Shown here one piece after another: positions 63,040-64,000 of a DNA stretch of 64,000 nucleotides. This DNA comes from Oscillospiraceae bacterium (GTDB lineage: Bacteria; Bacillota; Clostridia; Oscillospirales; Ruminococcaceae): assembly GCA_015067145.1 (NCBI GenBank), contig SVNA01000004.1, positions 62,001-126,000 of the forward strand. The letters run 5' to 3'. The notes under the pieces are model-generated. The model was not told where the DNA came from. It saw only the letters and a program-made list of their open reading frames with translations, and made no database searches. The translations under genes were made by a program, and so were the position numbers. Within the stretch, counting starts at the first letter, position 1. Each line of letters begins with the position of its first letter.

Positions 63040-63672
63040 ATGGCTGTAGTTATTCCGGAAGAGTTGTTTTCTACCATAAAATGCAAAGGGAAAACAGAAC
63101 AGTATTCCCCAAAAGAAAAGATATTTACACAGGGAGAAGATGCATCGCACTTTTTTGTTGTATCCAGCGGCAGAGTGCGTGTTTATACAATATCAGCCAA
63201 CGGAAAGGAACGGACAATAGAAGTTCTGGAAAAAGGCCGGGTTTTCGGAGACAGCTCTTTTCTGACCAACAGCAAAAGAACCGTTACCATTGAAGCTGTT
63301 GTCCCATCGGAAATTATACGGTACGACACAGAGGAACTTACCGATATGTGTGCAGAATCTCCGCAGCTGATGAAACTTATATTCCAGCATATGGCAGACA
63401 CCTGCAACTACCTTACCCATCAGATTATACAGAGCAGCCATTACAACAGCACACAAAAGCTGGTTGATTTTTTCCTTAGCGAATCCCTTAACAGAAATGT
63501 GGATATTCTGCCCTATACCCACGAAGAAATTGCAGATTCCGTCTCTCTCAACAGAGTTACCGTTTCAAGAATAATATCCGTTTTAAAACAGAATAAACTG
63601 CTGGATGTACAATACGGCAAAATTAAAATTCTGGACCGTGACGAATTGAAAAAGCTGTTGTCTTTCAACTGA
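63040..63672 (+). CDS. Crp/Fnr-family transcriptional regulator
   Basis: A 210-residue regulator. Residues about 15-115 form the cyclic-nucleotide-type beta barrel (KEKIFTQGEDASHFFVVSSGRVRVY...GRVFGDSSF); the C-terminal HTH reads HEEIADSVSLNRVTVSRIISVL. There is no N-terminal Cys cluster for an Fe-S cluster, so Fnr-like oxygen sensing is unlikely; the effector is unknown. GGGAGGG precedes the ATG at 63040; the longer frame to 62983 runs over the inverted repeats and lacks a ribosome binding site. Confidence 0.9.
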   Translation: MAVVIPEELFSTIKCKGKTEQYSPKEKIFTQGEDASHFFVVSSGRVRVYTISANGKERTIEVLEKGRVFGDSSFLTNSKRTVTIEAVVPSEIIRYDTEELTDMCAESPQLMKLIFQHMADTCNYLTHQIIQSSHYNSTQKLVDFFLSESLNRNVDILPYTHEEIADSVSLNRVTVSRIISVLKQNKLLDVQYGKIKILDRDELKKLLSFN

Positions 63673-63709
63673 AAAAAATCCCTTTATCTTAATTGATAAA
63701 GGGATTTTT
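63673..63709. terminator. Bidirectional terminator
   Basis: AAAATCCCTTTATC (63675-63688) pairs with GATAAAGGGATTTT (63695-63708), with T-tracts on both strands. It lies between convergent genes. Confidence 0.9.
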
Positions 63710-63746
63710 GTATATGACATATATAGGTTGCTGAAAACGATGCCGT

Positions 63747-64000
63747 TTATGGTCTGTTGCTTGTTTTGCAGCCCAGCATCCAGTAGTTGTTTGTGTTCCA
63801 GCTGAAGTCCATAACTTCGTCCAGCAGAGCTTTGCGTGTGTGTGCTGCAAAGGAGCGTGGATTTACCTTGTTTACAAAGGTAATCATATATGGGAAACGT
63901 TTTTCCATATTGCTGAGGGATGCAAAGAATACCTGTTCAAACACACCTGTGCCACGGTAATCTTTGTCTACACATACAGGGCCGTACTGATAGCTGTTTT
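63747..64000 (-). CDS. GNAT-family N-acetyltransferase (3' end, partial)
   Basis: The frame is open through the right edge, giving the last 84 residues. The segment YGPVCVDKDYRGTGVFEQVF has the strand-loop-helix form of the acetyl-CoA-binding motif of GNAT enzymes (R/Q-x-x-G-x-G/A, here YRGTGV). The remaining part includes FAAHTRKALLDE and a short C-terminal strand. Substrate unknown, and the N-terminus is outside the window. Confidence 0.75.
   Translation of the reverse strand, partial: NSYQYGPVCVDKDYRGTGVFEQVFFASLSNMEKRFPYMITFVNKVNPRSFAAHTRKALLDEVMDFSWNTNNYWMLGCKTSNRP

Noticed and set aside
1-64000. CRISPR arrays, tRNA or rRNA genes, insertion sequences or prophage
   Set aside because: No direct repeat arrays, cloverleaf-like segments, transposase motifs or phage structural genes were seen by reading both strands.

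Overview
The window looks like a chromosomal core segment of an obligately anaerobic, low-to-mid GC Firmicute of class Clostridia, most likely a Ruminococcaceae/Oscillospiraceae-type gut anaerobe. Signs of this are a class III (anaerobic) ribonucleotide reductase, an [FeFe]-hydrogenase-like protein, a minimal SufBC Fe-S assembly pair, a phenylalanine T-box, a lysine riboswitch, strong AGGAGG ribosome binding sites and IreB. The family placement is inference. No rRNA, tRNA, CRISPR array, prophage or insertion sequence was seen.

Layout. 1-1 kb: the end of an [FeFe]-hydrogenase-like gene and a DRTGG protein. 1-8 kb, minus strand: a compact aromatic operon aroB-aroC-aroE/K-aroQ-aroF-aroA-tyrA. 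8-11 kb, divergent plus strand: chorismate mutase, an aminotransferase and an M20 peptidase. 11-12.7 kb: a membrane protein with a Cys/His tail and a DUF937 protein. 13-15.6 kb: nrdD, whose glycyl-radical segment is a separate 52-codon gene. 15.7-24.4 kb: a small membrane protein, MFS transporter, gltX, ispE, alr, a CotH-family secreted protein and a TtcA-family protein. 24.8-30.3 kb: rplM-rpsI, a free-standing B3/4-domain protein, a sulfatase-type phosphoglycerol transferase and a second CotH-family protein. 30.4-40.2 kb: a TIM-barrel protein, membrane-anchored XRE regulator, alpha/beta hydrolase, MATE exporter, ProC, M18 aminopeptidase, DUF2142 and DUF624 membrane proteins. 40.4-47.3 kb: a maltodextrin-type operon (binding protein, two permeases, LacI regulator, MalK-type ATPase, MalQ) behind a perfect LacI-type palindrome. 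47.4-51.8 kb: a 92-aa orphan, ireB and T-box-controlled pheST. 51.9-54.9 kb: a YczE-like protein, acpS and sufCB. 55-62 kb: a lysine riboswitch and NhaC-family transporter, amidase, ferredoxin-type aldo/keto reductase, OppA-type lipoprotein and murC. 62-64 kb: a YitT protein, a Crp/Fnr regulator and the end of a GNAT gene.

How the parts fit. The aro operon would take PEP and erythrose-4-phosphate to chorismate, with TyrA at its end. The divergent chorismate mutase and aminotransferase supply the branch toward tyrosine and phenylalanine, and pheST is governed by a Phe-specific T-box. The most unusual feature is the two-gene class III ribonucleotide reductase. The 772-aa catalytic protein keeps its ATP-cone, active-site and zinc-site regions but lacks the C-terminal glycyl-radical motif. 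That motif lies on a separately translated 52-aa peptide just downstream, and two NrdR-like boxes overlap the promoter of the pair.
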